Shown piece by piece: positions 48,301 through 61,737 of a stretch of 64,000 bases of DNA. How positions within the stretch are numbered: the stretch's first letter is position 1; each line of letters begins with the position of its first letter. Made by a program: the position numbers and the translations under genes. The notes beneath the pieces were generated by a model. It ran no database searches and had not been told where the DNA came from. It saw only the letters and a list, made by a program, of their open reading frames with translations. Origin of the DNA: Tigriopus japonicus (lineage: Eukaryota; Arthropoda; Copepoda; Harpacticoida; Harpacticidae); assembly GCA_010645155.1 (NCBI GenBank), contig CM021316.1, positions 5,352,954 to 5,416,953 on the forward strand, given 5' to 3'.

Positions 48301-50579
48301 AAGAGATGAAAACCAAACCCAAATCATGATCGCATCAACTAGAATATCCTATGGTTTCGAGATGGTTGTGTTATAAATTTTAATTTGAGAAATACATAGC
48401 GGGAAAAAGATGTAAAATTGGATGCATAAGTTCAATTTGACAATTTCTGTGGTGCCAACGGGGTAGGAGGAAAAGTCGTCATTTATGCAATATATTTTCA
48501 TACATCCTCATGGAAATGAAACTCGAAAATTGATGATTCGTTACTTGCGGTGCCATTGAGCTAATTTTGCCACCCTTATAATGACACCTAGCATTACTCG
48601 ATCAAGAGTCCAAGTTACAAGTTGATGTTGCGTGAATATGCAAAATTTTTCGAGAGGACTGCTTGATATAGACATTGTCCAATAATCAGTCACATTATTC
48701 AGTAAACAACCCTGCTCAATCATTCTCGACAAGTTCGTTTCTTTTTGGCAATTTTTAACGAGTTATTCTCCACCTCGTTCGTGGAAACAATATTTGAGTT
48801 TGATTTGAATGCGAGTTGTACAATCTGGTTGGAAGGTTTTTAAAAAAAACCCTCTTTTTCCTGCTATCGATTGAAGTGCATGGTATTTTGCTTTCGCCCC
48901 TTGTTTCGATATCAATCACGTGCTTCTTGAAAGGTTCCACTGTAAAATATGTTGTCTCCATCATGCTTCTAAACATTTTCAAGGGCAACCACCTTTGATC
49001 GCAAATACTAAGACATAAACAAGCGTTCCAAATGTACCACCTTTCTTTTTCTTATTCCCTTGTGGACCATTGTTTGTTCCAATTCTTGTCAACCGATGTC
49101 TTCTGGGTAGTTTACGGTTCACATATTGTTGTCCTCTGAGAATTCGCGGACTCCTCGTTGTTTCGTCCCTCCTCTTTTCCTCGCTTCAAGGGTTGTCAAA
49201 TCTTGAGGAAGTGCATTGGCAACTTTACTCTGAAAATCGGCCATTTAGGGCCAGGTGGTCGAATCTAAAAGATCTTTAGTCAAGACAATAAACCCCAACA
49301 ATCATTCGGAGCCGGGGGACTTAAACACTCGAGACGGTTAAGTTTAAATTTTTTTTAATATTGATTTTTTTTAAATTTGAATATCAGAAGAAACAACAGT
49401 TAGTTGAAGATATGAGGGAAAATTAAATTTTATATCCTCCAACAATACCACCAAGTTCTTTGAACACATTCGGATGATTTTAAAAACTAGTAGCGCTATC
49501 AGGTAATGCTCAAATCTTAAGTGACACAAATGACACAACAGACGTCACGTAAAGAACTTGCTAGAAATTTGACCTAAACTTGTACATCCAAATTTTTATG
49601 TTTGCCAAATTGACTCCCAATGTGGAGAAAAAGGTCTGTTTCGACTTGTAAAGAGGCCAGGGCACAGTTGGTTTAAAGGACTAGTAATAAAAAATGCTGA
49701 TCAGATATGAAATTTGACGAATAACTCATTTTCAAAAGGCTGTAAAGTTTTTTTTAACTTCCAGCCCTTTTGAAGGTGCTCATGTTTGCAGAATGAAAAT
49801 TTTAAAATCATTTTTAATAATAAATAGTAAAATATTAAATAAATAGTAATATATGCCTCGCGAACCCAGAATGGGCCCCATGACTACATTAATCGAATGT
49901 TAAATGTTTATATATCCAATGAGAAAAAATCTCGCAATAAACATTATTTTAAATAGTAAAATACCCATATTATACCCTTTTGAACAACAGGTGAACGATC
50001 CATTTTGATAAGAAGTGACCTCCTAAAAAGGACGAGGTTCTGTCAACTCGTCACAAATAGTGGTGTGCTTGAAGGCGTCCTTAGACACCAGTAATGAAAA
50101 TTGGCCATTTTTAGTAGAGTTGGCTTCGAGTTCGGTAAGTTAGCATTCCTGCACCCACGTGTGCCTTTTCTTCCAAGCCAACTGGGCCTGATCAGCCGGT
50201 CTGGATTTGCATCTGCTCTTGTGTCTTCTTGAGTGAAGCAAGAAAGAACCGTCTTCCCGGTGGAGGCACAACGAGCGCGGCCCAAATCAACAAGAAGGAC
50301 CGGCTATTTGGAATGTCGAGCGGCCAAGCCCGTCAATATTGTGTGCAAAGTTTTCTCTGAGCGAGTTCCATGCTGTTCGTTTCTCTCCGTGTTTCTCTCT
50401 CTCTCTCTCCGTCTAGTGTTTCGGTATCTGTGAGTAAGTAGCTCGCTCTCCAATTCTTCTTCCCTTGGTCGTTGGCCGATTGAGCCTCTGGTGGCGGTCG
50501 GTCTCGTTCTCGTTGCTCTCATCCCTGGCTGTCCTCTCGCCGCTTTCGTGTTTTCTCGTGTCTTGGTGTTCTTCTCGAA

Positions 50580-51044
50580 TTCGGTTTCAGTCGCGTTGAG
50601 TTGCTCGTCGCTGAGCGTGTTGTGTGTTTGTTGAAAGCGAGTGACTGCCAGAAAAGTAAAAGCAGAGAGACACTCGGAGAGAGAAAGACAGAAAGAAAGA
50701 AACGGAGAAAGAGAGCCAGGGAACGAGTCTGTCAAGAGCTGGCTGGAACCGCGGAACGAACCACGTAGCCGGTGTTTTCTTCCTTGGAATCTCATTTCCT
50801 TTGCTTTAGCTTCTGTAGCGAGGCCCCCAAAGGCCAAGTGGAGAGAACACCGAGTCTCTTCGACAAGGACAAGGTCATTGTGTGAACGAGTCCTCCAAAA
50901 CAGTGTCCAGTCTCAAAATAAACTGAAGGCTTTTTCCCCTCAAAAGTGTCAGTGACAACGGAAATCAGAGTGGTGACCCTCGGCCTCAAACAGGATATTT
51001 GAAAGACAGGTGCCAATGGTGAAAATCACTGAATTCTGGCGAAG
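50580..51044 (+). promoter_or_regulatory. Possible transcription start and 5' exon of an unidentified plus-strand gene
   Basis: This patch is richer in G+C and CpG than its surroundings. An initiator-like TTTCAGTCGCG occurs near 50585, followed by a purine-rich leader and then a strong donor GAAG|GTAAGA after 51044. An ATG at 51016 starts MVKITEFWR just before the donor. The remaining exons would lie outside or be unrecognised. A 177-residue frame on the opposite strand here is low complexity and not supported. Confidence 0.3.
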
Positions 51045-54000
51045 GTAAGAACTTTGATTTTGAGTTTCAGAGTGATATTGGATCATGGGGAAATTGAGTT
51101 TTGTCATCATAAGAAAAATAGTGTATTCAAGAACGAGAGCATGTGGTCGCGTTTGATATTCAAGCCAGCGGCCTTCTTCCATTTTGGCTTGAATAGAAGA
51201 GAGAAATCCTGTCTAACTTTTATATTCAGGAAACTTTTTACTTTGAACTTGTCTCTCTTTGGCTGAAGAAGAACGATTACTATATAGCTGGTTCTTTACC
51301 TTTTCTACAACAACTTCTTGCTCTACTCAGCTTCTCTGTCGTTCTCCTTTCTTGGTGACTTTTGCATGAAGCTGCTCTAAAGGCTCTTTTGTTCAGAATA
51401 GGAAGAAAAATCCCATCTAGGCCGAAGACATGTAGCACGTCTCTTTCCTTCCTTCCTTCCTGCCTCTTTCTCCCACTCAACTACGTCTTCCACAACCATG
51501 ATTTTCTTCTCCAGCAGGACATTGCGAGCAAAATGGTCCTAATGAAGGTCTTTGGAAGAGACACGAAATGGCCTTCACTTCAGTTCCATCAAAAATGACA
51601 CCATTTTGGGCAGGCGCACGTCACATTCACCTTCGTGATCACATGTGAATATCTTATGACGATAGCGTTGTGAGATCCTGTTTAGCGAAGGTTTCCAATG
51701 AAGTTTTTGTGCTTTCCCAATATTGATGTGTGATAAAAGACCACCCATGTCCAAGTTTTTTGCTGTTTTTCAAAGTATTGATGAACATTTATCTGACAAG
51801 TTAGAGCCAAAGGTTCAGAAAAGTGCATTTGAAATAATTGTACGTTGTTCAACGTGTGACATTCATTTCCCAACTTTGGTTGGCCTTGCACTCTAAAAAA
51901 CGCTCACATTACGTATCGGCGAAATTTTGCTTGAGTTCTTATCCTGGTTTCCTATGTTCGATGGATGCTAGGATGCTTCAGCTCTGAACAATAAACCAAC
52001 GTAAAAGTGCACCAACGTTTGCCATCATTGGATTCATGAGAGAGATATGAAAGCAAATAATTTGCAGTTTTGGGCTCTTCCTGCCAACTCTCTTGAACAA
52101 ACACAGCATATGGGGTGTTAAATGAGACAGTTCCTGTGAGCTTGCTCTCTCACAAGAACATATTTGCATTATTTTTTATGCGCCCTCTTATTTGTCCTCT
52201 TGAATACTCGCAAAGATAGGAAGCAATACCCACCGAATGCCAATGTAAGGAGCAAACTCTTTGCCATTAACAAGATAAGTGATCAGGGTAGTAGTAGGTA
52301 GGTAAGGTACAAGTGCCAAAGCTTTCAAGTGTGGAAGGCTAACTTGCTTGGCCTCGAAGTGCGATAAGATGCAGATGGGTGAAATGCAGCTTGCTCTCCA
52401 ACTTCGGTTGGAAAGGGAAACTTCAGAAATTATGGCTCTACCAAACGCGATAATTTCTCGAGAGCGTTGTGCAGACCTCGGTCTTCCATGCACGCACACG
52501 TAATACGTATTTACCACTCTTGTTTAACGCATAGGGAATAAGTATATGGTCCAACTACTCAACCTGGAGAACCGGGACAAAGAATTTTCCTTGATCCAAT
52601 TGCATTGTCTCATATTTACCAAGGGAAAGTCGCCAACCATCGCTGGTGTCCATGGATGCTGATAAAGTTTGTTCCCGTCCTACCCTCCAATTCCCCCTCG
52701 TCTCTTTCCATCTCTCTCTGTCTTCCTCGTGCTTGTTCTAACTCATCTTCCTTTTCTTCTCTTCTCTTTTCTCCTCATGTACTTGAGTTTGAGCTGGGCT
52801 TTCAAATTGGATTATCGTGCTTTTAGGAACACGATGTACAGTGTTAGGAGGGAGGATACGATGATATCCAACCTGGGACAAAGGAAAACATAGTGACCCC
52901 TTCAAATAAATGCTGAGCTTTGATTTTCACAACTAGTGTACCAGGGAACCACATATCTGTTATTGTATCACTTTCAATGATAGCTCGTATCGGTTGGCAT
53001 CTCATCAAATAGTTGGCCTGATATATCATCAATAACTGACACCTAGATACCCCGCTTTGTTTTGTCTCATTCAATGGGTATGTGGGGTCACTTTGGGATG
53101 TCCCTAAATGACTTTGGAATCCCTTTCAATTCCAATTCTCATTGATTCCCTTGGCCCGGTGCTGGATTGGCTGTCATCAATCAGTTTCCTCATGATTATG
53201 TGTCATCATAACAATGCCCCCCAACCCGTTGGAGCGGCCACAACCCATCCTCACTCGTTGCGTTGTTAGAGCGGATACTGTCGCACAACTAGTGCTTGTA
53301 CGGACGTACATTCTGTATTGCATTGAACGTAAGAGGTTGTTTTCCAAATATGGCTACAAATCCTGTCAGGGGATCCACCCCTTCCCGAATATCTAATTCC
53401 AACCCCTCTTCCCCTCGAAGTGTGTACCTTAATTGTTTGAGAGCGGTCAAGCAAATCAAGACCTTTCTCTGTCGTTCTTCATGTTTTTCCTTTCCTCGTC
53501 TTTCTTGGACTGGAAATGAGATTTTGCAGATCTTTTGTGGCAGGGCACGCGTTCGTTACTTATTCGGTGGCGTTGGTGGGTTATTATTGGATGTTTGTTA
53601 TCCAATATGGATGGGAAGAGAACGAAGTGATCGAGCTAGGCAACAAACATGCTCCACTGCCTCTTGTCACACACTTCCTCAGTTTGGAGCAAACACAAAA
53701 GATGATATCCAAGGGGATCGTTTTCCAAGATTAGCAAACTCATTTGCTTTACGTTCAGAAACATTGAATCATTGAAAAGCGGCCCGTTTCTTTGGTGACA
53801 CACAGAGTAGTCTATTCACTCAAAATCAATTGATGAAGGAACCAAACTTGCTTGCCCGTGCGTAAAAATTGGCGCCTTATGTGGTTCGTGGTAAGGTCCA
53901 GTCAGACATGTCTTGTGTCTTTTTTGATTCAGAACCCAAATCCCCATGAGGAAGCCTCTCTTTCCTTCTTTTTGTCGAACCCAAGCTGACAGCAAAGCTT

Positions 54001-57000
54001 TTCCAGGGCCTGTCAACTCTCATATCCTCTTCACGCCTGAGCTGATTGCTGGTGTTGAATAGCACTGTCAAGAAGGCAAATAGTGCTCTACGATCTGTAC
54101 CAATCCTATGCTGTTGCCGTATGAAGACGACTAAGGGTTGGTGCCAATCCGAGGACGAAACATTAAGTTGTCCAAGGCAATCGAAAAGTCAAATTGTTGT
54201 CTTCTCCATGTGCTCTTACAAACGCGAGTTCATAGAAACCTGCCATGAATAGTAGTCATCCTTCTCACAAAATGTCAAGGATGCTTATTAGTGTCATATT
54301 TAAAGCGGTGGATTAGCTACAGATAGGCGAGAGACGAAAAGCCCTTTGGTAAATCGCTGGCCAGCCGACAGCGACTACTGAAGAGCAGACAACGATTTCC
54401 AATATAGCGACATTTGTAGTCAGGCGGAATAACTAACAAAAGACTAGTTGGCGCACAATGATGATGGAGAGCCGGACTGCTGTTGTTCTGTATGTAGTCG
54501 GTAGTGGGACACCGTATTGCTCATTTGTGGGTGGAGCAGGTGGGGAAGAAAGACGAAGATAATGCAAATGATATCCAATTTGGTAAACAGTGTTGGAACT
54601 ACTTGCTTTGGCCTAGCATATGATTTCAATACATTATCAATCCATCAACCTTACCACGACATGAACAGTACTTGAGGATGATATGCACGTTTTGCGAGTA
54701 ATTTGGCCAAATGTTTGACAAGTCCCACACGCTGCAAGTCAAACTTCAAATCTTCAATTCCTCCCTCAAGTGATTATTAGCTCTGTTTTTCTTGTCAAAC
54801 GCTGCCTGGCATTTGGAAATCGCCCGTCCACGTTTTTTGCCACTTCGTTCTTTCGTCCCAATGACATCGTGACTTCGACACTAGTCTAGTTTGTTCTTCG
54901 TGAAGTTGCAGTATAAGTATTGTAAGTGAAACTGAGAAGATCCACTCGTTCACACTTGGGGCATGCGACGGACTCCATCCACCTCAGACAGCGAGAGATG
55001 AAGATTTTCGAGATAGAGATGTCAGACGGGAAACTCGTTCGATATTGAAGGCTCGAATCTAAACTGGCTCGTGTTTTTATCCTCTATTTTTTGTCGACTG
55101 TGCCATCCTCGTCATAGATTGGAATGAACGTAAATGGAGGGGCTTTATTTGGATCAAGTTTTACAACCTTGGGAGTAATTGTTGTCTAAATCCTTCCACT
55201 ATTTGTCAGCAGAGACAGACCAATAAAGTTCGATATGCGTTTGATCTCTTTTCCCCAAACCTTAAGCTATGTGCACGTCCCAATTGTGCACCACGAACTG
55301 ACTCGATCCTCTCGCACTCTCTCTCCGATCAAGTGGATCCACGTTTCAGGAGTCATAGAATTGAAAATGGGGATCAATCGGGTTAATTTGATTGGGGTCA
55401 TAAACATCTTTGCTTCATCGACGAAGTCTATCCTACATACGAACGCACCGTACATACGTACGAGCTCTAGGAATTGCTTCGCTTGTGACTTTCTCATCGA
55501 TTGAAGCTAGCTTTTATTGTTCGTGAATAGTTTTCGTTGTTCGAGTCAAATCCATTTCTGGAGTCGTTCTTCCTTCTCCTTTCTCTCTGCTTCAAAGGTA
55601 ATTGTTCACCTCTTATTTGGAATGCTTCTCAAAGTTTGTTCGCCAAATCACGATGACAGGTCATTTTGTGTGGTAATTGAGGTGAGCAAGCTGGGAGGTG
55701 AAGTTTTTGAATTGGTCCGACGGTCAACTGGCCATCAACCAGTCAGTCCTTTGAACAGTCAACCCCATACAGGTCTCTCTTCGTAGATCCTCATCATCAT
55801 TATTGCCAACAACATTGTGGCGACAGATATTTTGGGAGGGAATGGAGGTCCATTCACAGTCAAACGTCTTGGCATTGCTCGGAACAATATTTCTCAATCC
55901 TGGAGTGAGATTTGCCTTTCCGGAGGTCTTCATAATTCGGCAGATTTAATAACATCACGACGGGTTGTGCCGTGTCGGAAATGTGAGATTGCTTTATTGT
56001 TAGATCATTCGTCATGCAAAAACCAAATTCAATTGTGGTTTCGGGTTATATTTAGAGCAAATGCGGTTGAAAAAAGTGGGTTTCTTCCCATGAACTGACC
56101 ACGGGAGATGATATGACTCTTGAAGGAAACAATTCGCCAACTTTACTACCCTGCTATCGCTTTTTCGATTGCCGTTATTGCAGGCATTCTATCTATCCTC
56201 TGTTTCAATTTGAGATTTGGGCTGAGATATCCATTTCCTAGGAGGCATTGACTCGATGATGTCTTCATAGTTTGATCCTTTCCAGCTGTCTCTTGAGCAA
56301 CGAGAACCGTTGTTGTTCTTCGCAATGATAACGAGATTCATTCACGAAAGAAATACCTTCAGATTTCAGCTCAGAAAGACGGCGAGAGCGAGAGAGACCG
56401 AACGAACGAACGAACGAGAGAGACTGATTTAAGTCGAGACTTGTTTTCCCGTTTCGGGTCTGGGGTGGACAAATTGAAATTGAGTGGCGGTGACGCCCAT
56501 TGAAATTCTTCTCCCAAACACTTTTTGCCTCAATTCAAGAAATGGAATCAATTTGCCCAAGGTGTGATTTGAGATTGAGCATGATGCCTTTTTCGTCGTC
56601 CTGATCTGGGGTATCAAAGGGAAGTGAACTCAATCTGAGAGACTTACGGGCTTATCGCTCCGTTATCTACGACAAAAATTGGAGCTTTCATCCATCTTCA
56701 TGGCGCGACAATAGAGCCAAGTCTAGTCCAACAAAAACTTAGTCGAGCCCAAATCATTGACATGAAAGGTTTCAAGACTTAAGAACGGCTTGATGATTTC
56801 CAATCATGACCAAACTGGTGTCGCTCGTGCTGCTTTTGTGACTTCTCGCCTCGAAGCAGAAAAAAACTCCTCGGCTTCGTTAAAACTGTCTAATCTAATT
56901 CGGCACGAAAGGCGAGGAGACACCTGGCTTCATAAATGCTTTCTTAAATGCGAACTTCAGCTCTCTCTCTCTCTCTCTTTTTCCTAGATTCAGGAACACC

Positions 57001-57955
57001 CCATTATGAACTTGCCCCAGTATTCTATTCTCTGGAAAAGCATGCCTCTCCAGTAAATGAGACCGTTCGACAGGAATAAATGATGTCCGAACAAGAAGAT
57101 TTGTCAGCACTCTTTACGGGGCGGTCATGGGGAAAGCTTTGAATGCGGTTCAGGAATGTATGATCAGTGTTCCTCTTGTGCCTGAAGGACGTCAATCTTC
57201 GACCAAATGACGCACCATCCTCTAACAAACAGATACGGATACGAGCACTAGCCACACGTTTATCGAATTAGAATCATATTCCTGGAAGTTATTAACATAC
57301 CCAACAAGCAATCCAAACTTTCCAGGAACGGGTCATCTTTAGGGTTCATTTGTCATGGCAGTCAAGTTGGAATTGTCTCCCAAGAGAGTCCTATTCCAAT
57401 GATGTGAGCTCGCTGTTTGCGAAGGCGAACTTCAAAATAGTTAGTCAACGATTAAGCGTACATCTGCAACATTCATCATTTTTAGTGAAATTCGGGAAGT
57501 GGATGGATGTTCGTTCCAGTTAATTTTGCTGAGTTACTCTGAAACTCATTCACTTTTAAAATCAGATGTCGGCGAACACGCAAGGGCGTAAGATGATGCG
57601 TTTCAGACCGAAATGATTAAGGATTTTTGTCGGATTCCAAGTGAACGTGGCAGGGTTTGTATGTTGCCTGAATATCAGGGCTTCCTTGATATTCGATCTG
57701 TCATTGGAGTCGATCGAGATTGCTTTTCAAAGAGATTGAAAAATTTTCCATCAAATTGCAACTGTCAGTCAACATTCACGGATTGCTGGGAGGTCAGAAG
57801 AACTTGATAGAGTGTCAAATCCGTCAAGTTGAACAATAGCGTTCCATTTCATGATCCGAGTCCCAATAACAACTTCAACCTGTGCATTCCACCATGAGAT
57901 AGAGGTTTTCTCTCAACTGTTTCAATAATATTGCTTTCCATAGTTTAGCAGACAG
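51045..57955. other. Gene-poor region with microsatellites
   Basis: No supported coding region. Simple repeats are present: a gaac tetranucleotide run near 56400 and a CT run near 56960. Short frames on both strands have no recognisable content. Confidence 0.4.
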
Positions 57956-58126
57956 ATGGCGAACACGCCAGAGGAACTCGGCCCTTCGTCATTTTTTGAT
58001 GACAGCGAGGAGTCGATTGCCGCCAGTTCCGGTGTTTTCAAGTCGTTTATTCGTGACGGTGTATACAAATTGCTTGGAAACAATCCTCTCATCTCCTGCT
58101 CTCTCTCTCTCTTCCTCTGTGTCTAG
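57956..58126 (+). CDS. Possible small start exon, 57-codon frame
   Basis: ATG at 57956 opens MANTPEELGPSSFFDDSEES, continues IAASSGVFKSFIRDG and runs to TAG at 58124-58126. The first part has balanced, protein-like composition; the end is a CT-microsatellite translation, so a donor near 58059 (GACG|GTGTAT) is more likely than the full frame. An acceptor-like tttagcag lies just before the ATG. The family is unknown. Confidence 0.3.
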   Translation: MANTPEELGPSSFFDDSEESIAASSGVFKSFIRDGVYKLLGNNPLISCSLSLFLCV

Positions 58127-58803
58127 GCAGCTTGCCCTATAATGTAGATATTCCTCACTATTTCACATCATGTCACAATATTGAAAAATTTCAACCCTCT
58201 CGTCGGCAATTATTCAAAAATATGTGACCGGACTGGAGGGAGGAAGCATACAGAAAGATGAGGGTGGAACGGATCGAAAAGAGCGTTGTAGGAGTATGAA
58301 GCGTGGAATTTTTGTCCACCCGGTTACTTTCCTGTACACTTCCTTGCACTGAGTGAAACATGGTTTAGCTTTAGAAACAAAATTTAGGTATATGCGTTGG
58401 TATTAATGATATCAAAAACAAATGTAAAGTGTCCCCAAGTTTTTTTGTGCGATGCCTCAATGATCAAACTCGATCTCCCTTGTTTTTTGGCTTTTTTTTC
58501 TCGACAGTGATGAGTGGGCGATGCGATGTGAATGGTGAGGGATGGGCACATGAAGATCATAAACTCAATTGAAAAATGTAAACAGATTTTTGATTTATGA
58601 TAAATACGACACAAAACTGGAACTCAGAATTTGACCAAAGGGAATGAAGATGAAGGAGGAAAAGAAGTTCATCAATACTCGCCTAGACAGTTATTTCTGG
58701 ACATAGGAAAAAATAGGGTTAAGTTCATTTTGCCTTGGTATTGTGCAGTAGTTTTGAGACATGAGAAAGAACCAATCAGAACACAGTTCAGAAACACGCC
58801 CAT

Positions 58804-59367
58804 GTCCTGAAAAAACGGTCGGACACCCTAATGATAGCAGCCACTCCCACGTCCTGAAATAACGGTTTGACATCCTAGTGATAGCAGCCACTCCCACGTC
58901 CTGAAATAACGGTTTGACATCCTAGTGATAGCAGCCACTCCCACGTCCTGAAATAACGGTTTGACATCCTAACAATAACAGGCACTCCCATGTCCTGAAA
59001 TAACGGTCTGACACCCTAGTGATAGCAGCCACTCCCACGTCCTGAAATAACGGTCCGACATCCTAGTGATAGCAGCCACTCCCACGTCCTGAAATAACGG
59101 TTTGACATCCTAACAATAACAGGCACTCCCATGTCCTGAAATAACGGTCTGACACCCTAGTGATAGCAGCCACTCCCACGTCCTGAAATAACGGTCCGAC
59201 ATCCTAGTGATAGCAGCCACTCCCACGTCCTGAAATAACGGTTTGACCTCCTAACAATAACAGGCACTCCCATGTCCTGAAATAACGGTCTGACACCCTA
59301 GTGATAGCAGCCACTCCCACGTCCTGAAATAACGGTTTGACATCCTAACAATAACAGACACTCCCAT
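58804..59367 (+). repeat. 47-bp tandem array, 12 units with trimer higher-order structure
   Basis: The word gtcctgaaa recurs at 58804, 58851, 58898 and so on, exactly every 47 bases to 59368. From 58945 three unit variants follow in the order A-B-C and repeat (starts 58945, 59086, 59227), giving a 141-bp higher-order period, so the array grew partly by copying trimers. Confidence 0.97.
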
Positions 59368-59537
59368 GTCCTGAAATAACGGTCTCACAAAAACCTTCAA
59401 TGTCCTGAAATAACGGTCTCACAAAAACCTTCAATGTCCTGAAATAACGGTCTCACAAAAACCTTCAATGTCCTGAAATAACGGTCTCACAAAAACCTTC
59501 AATGTCCTGAAATAACGGTCTCACAAAAACCTTCAAT
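59368..59537 (+). repeat. 34-bp tandem array, 5 units
   Basis: Starts at 59368, 59402, 59436, 59470 and 59504. The units are essentially identical: the shared core followed by cacaaaaaccttcaat. The same unit appears inverted at the right arm. Confidence 0.97.
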
Positions 59538-59671
59538 GTCCTGAAATAGCGGTCTGACGCTCCTCCATAACGTCATGTCCCGAAATAACTGTCTGACTTC
59601 CTTGAATAAAGTCATGTCCTGAAATAACTGTGTGACGTCCCTGAATATAGTCATGTCCTGAAATTACTCCA
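59538..59671 (+). repeat. 39-bp tandem array, 3 diverged units plus a partial
   Basis: Starts at 59538, 59577, 59616 and a partial at 59655. The shared core is followed by cttccttgaataaagtcat or a variant. Confidence 0.9.
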
Positions 59672-60242
59672 AAAATTACGGTCTAAACTCAATGAAATAA
59701 GCCATGTTTCGAATTAAAAGTCTGATATCTGTTAATTTTGACACAATGAATTATAGCTTATTTCATAAAAATCATAATTTGAAATCATGCCGTTTTTAAG
59801 GAAAGAATCACTTCTGCAGGCTTACATGATAAGTTAATATTGCTTTGATTTGATCATACTAAGTTAAATTAAATTGAAATGTATAGAACATAAATGGATG
59901 AGGGAAATTTTGTTTCGCGTTAATCATTCCCATCCAGTCACTAATTATTTTGCAAAACGATGATCTGATTTTTGGGATTTCACTTTCTTGAATTTACATT
60001 GTTCGTTAAAAATAACACATGAAGAAAGAACAATTTTGCGTTCGTTTGGAAGAAAAAGTTGCTAATAGCGTTTGAAAGTGGAGTTAGTAGTACTACGACC
60101 TTTGTACCAAGAAGTGCCTTTGATTGACATTTGTGAACTGCGTGTTACTTCTGGTCCCCAAGCGTCATGGATTTTCTTGGGTATGTACTTATTCATTCTC
60201 TCTTGTTTGAATACTTATTTTACTATTTTCAACTCAAGTAAA

Positions 60243-61155
60243 ATGAAAAGATACTGGGCTGCATATTTTCCTGCGGATGACACTTTTGCTCGGATCGATA
60301 GCAAAAAGAGTGCTGGAAACATTAAGCGTCTGGGATTGAGAGAAATACAAGTCTCGTTTTGCGGTCAATGGTTTGATGGAACAATCGTGGGTGACTTTGA
60401 TTCTGCCGCTGCTTGTGAAAAGTTCTTAAGCCAACCAATTTACGACTCTGAAGGTATTACGTAATGCAATTATCAATTTCATTTATCAGTTATGTTTTTT
60501 GTTTACTATGTGACATTCGTGTACGCTTTGTTTCATCCTCTTATTAGGAGGTCCTCCAACTCCAAGAAAAACTAGAAGTTTTGATGAGGAAGAAGGGATA
60601 TCTAAAAGAGATGAGTCGTCCTTAATTGTTAATCCTGTTCTCGAGACTTTAGTTGAGAATGCCACTAGGCCAGGTAATTTCTTTTTTACATTTAAATTCT
60701 TTTAAAAATACTAAATTCGCAGAGGATTTCTTTGTCAAAGCTTTTCAGGTCATCCCGTCGCCAAGTAATTGCAATGAGAAAAGAGAGGAAAGAGCAAAGA
60801 GAAATCTTGCGAGAGAAGTTTTTGCGATTGCAGGTTAGGTTTCAAGATTGTATGAACAAAAATATCCAATTATCTGAATCCTTAATTTACAGAGTTGACA
60901 TCATCTGCAACGGCGTCACTAGATAAAGATGAGGTCCGTTTAGGGATAACTTCAGTGAGTGCCAATGAAGGGGATGATTCCAACTCTGGCGACAATCCAT
61001 TTCAAAATAAAAGTTCCGATGGTAAATTCCTCTAGCATGTTCTAAAATGACTGTAGAGTCTTTCCTTTAATATATTTTTACTCAAATGCAGCAAGTGGTT
61101 CAACTCCTTGTACTTCGCCCTGGGAAAGGAAAGCGACGACGTACCCAACTGGAAA
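60243..61155 (+). CDS. Element-encoded protein, N-terminal part (5 exons)
   Basis: Exons 60243-60453, 60548-60673, 60723-60833, 60893-61021 and 61092-61155 join with four phase-1 introns and give about 213 residues. The start MKRYWAAYFPADDTFARID, then VSFCGQWFDGTIVGDFDS, looks like a small beta-rich N-terminal domain seen on uncharacterised repeat-associated proteins; I cannot name it. A charged segment NEKREERAKRNLAREVF follows, then an acidic Ser-rich linker. After 61155 (phase 2) the obvious acceptor at 61210 leads to an early stop. An acceptor at 61327 would join in phase to the recombinase-like fragment but has a poor tract. The gene may be decayed or internally deleted. Confidence 0.6.
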
Positions 61156-61327
61156 GTAAGAGAGCCATTTAAACTTGTTCATATAATGCCGTTAATACTA
61201 TTTTTAATTAGTTACAATTCCGCGACGGAAAAGAGCTCGTGCATTGCACTTTAAGATGAAGTCTCATGGGTACAAACTGGACGGGTCAGACGACTCATCA
61301 AACGTAGATTTCTCTTATTGAAAAAAG

Positions 61328-61715
61328 AGAAGCTGTTGGAGTACCACGTGGGAATCCATTCATTTTTGCTCGGCCCCTCAAGATGACTTGCCTTGAATCT
61401 TGCTCAACATTGAAAAAATGCTGTAAAAACGTCAAGCTCCAAAAACCCGATTTAATTACCAGCACAAAGTTAAGAAAATATTTGGCAACAGCGTGCCAAA
61501 TTATGAGTCTCCCCGAAGAAGAAATGGGCTGGCTTGCTACGCACCTAGGCCACGATATTGGCATCCACCGTCAATTTTACCGAAAACAGAGTGACCTTAT
61601 TGAATTATGCAAGATTTCCAAGATGTTGATCTTCATGAGCATAAAGGAAAATCGTTGGCCGATTTGTGTTAATGCTGTACTATCTAAATTTCTAAAGCCG
61701 TCAATCCAGAATTAA
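61328..61715 (+). CDS. Tyrosine-recombinase-like C-terminal fragment
   Basis: The frame EAVGVPRGNPFIFARPLK... to TAA at 61713-61715 is about 128 residues. STKLRKYLATACQIM, then WLATHLGHDIGIHRQFYR, resembles box II of tyrosine recombinases (LRHxxAT, then LGH, with Tyr as the attacking residue). IELCKISKMLIFM follows, as in repeat-associated proteins of animals. The box I arginine and most of the catalytic domain are missing, so this copy is unlikely to be an active recombinase. Crypton-type elements are the nearest named group; this is inference. Confidence 0.55.
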
Positions 61716-61737
61716 ACGTTTGATTTAAATTGTTTGT

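Larger units (their letters stand above)
39805..50339. other. Gene-poor AT-rich region
   Basis: Ten kilobases with no coding stretch I can support on either strand. It includes a degenerate fold-back copy (40780-41000), a hAT-like end CAGGGGTCTGCAGCC near 41366, and a degenerate tandem tract (42110-42330). The many short frames lack domains, codon bias or splice context. It could be an intron of the RS-rich gene or intergenic DNA. Confidence 0.45.

Noticed and set aside
50304..50837. 177-residue open frame on the minus strand
   Set aside because: Low-complexity Arg/Thr/Glu/Ser composition from a CT/GA-rich patch, with no domain and no splice or start context.
58804..59537. Regular repeats that could be mistaken for a CRISPR array
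   Set aside because: The sequence between repeat cores is itself repeated, there are no cas genes, and the surrounding genes are animal.
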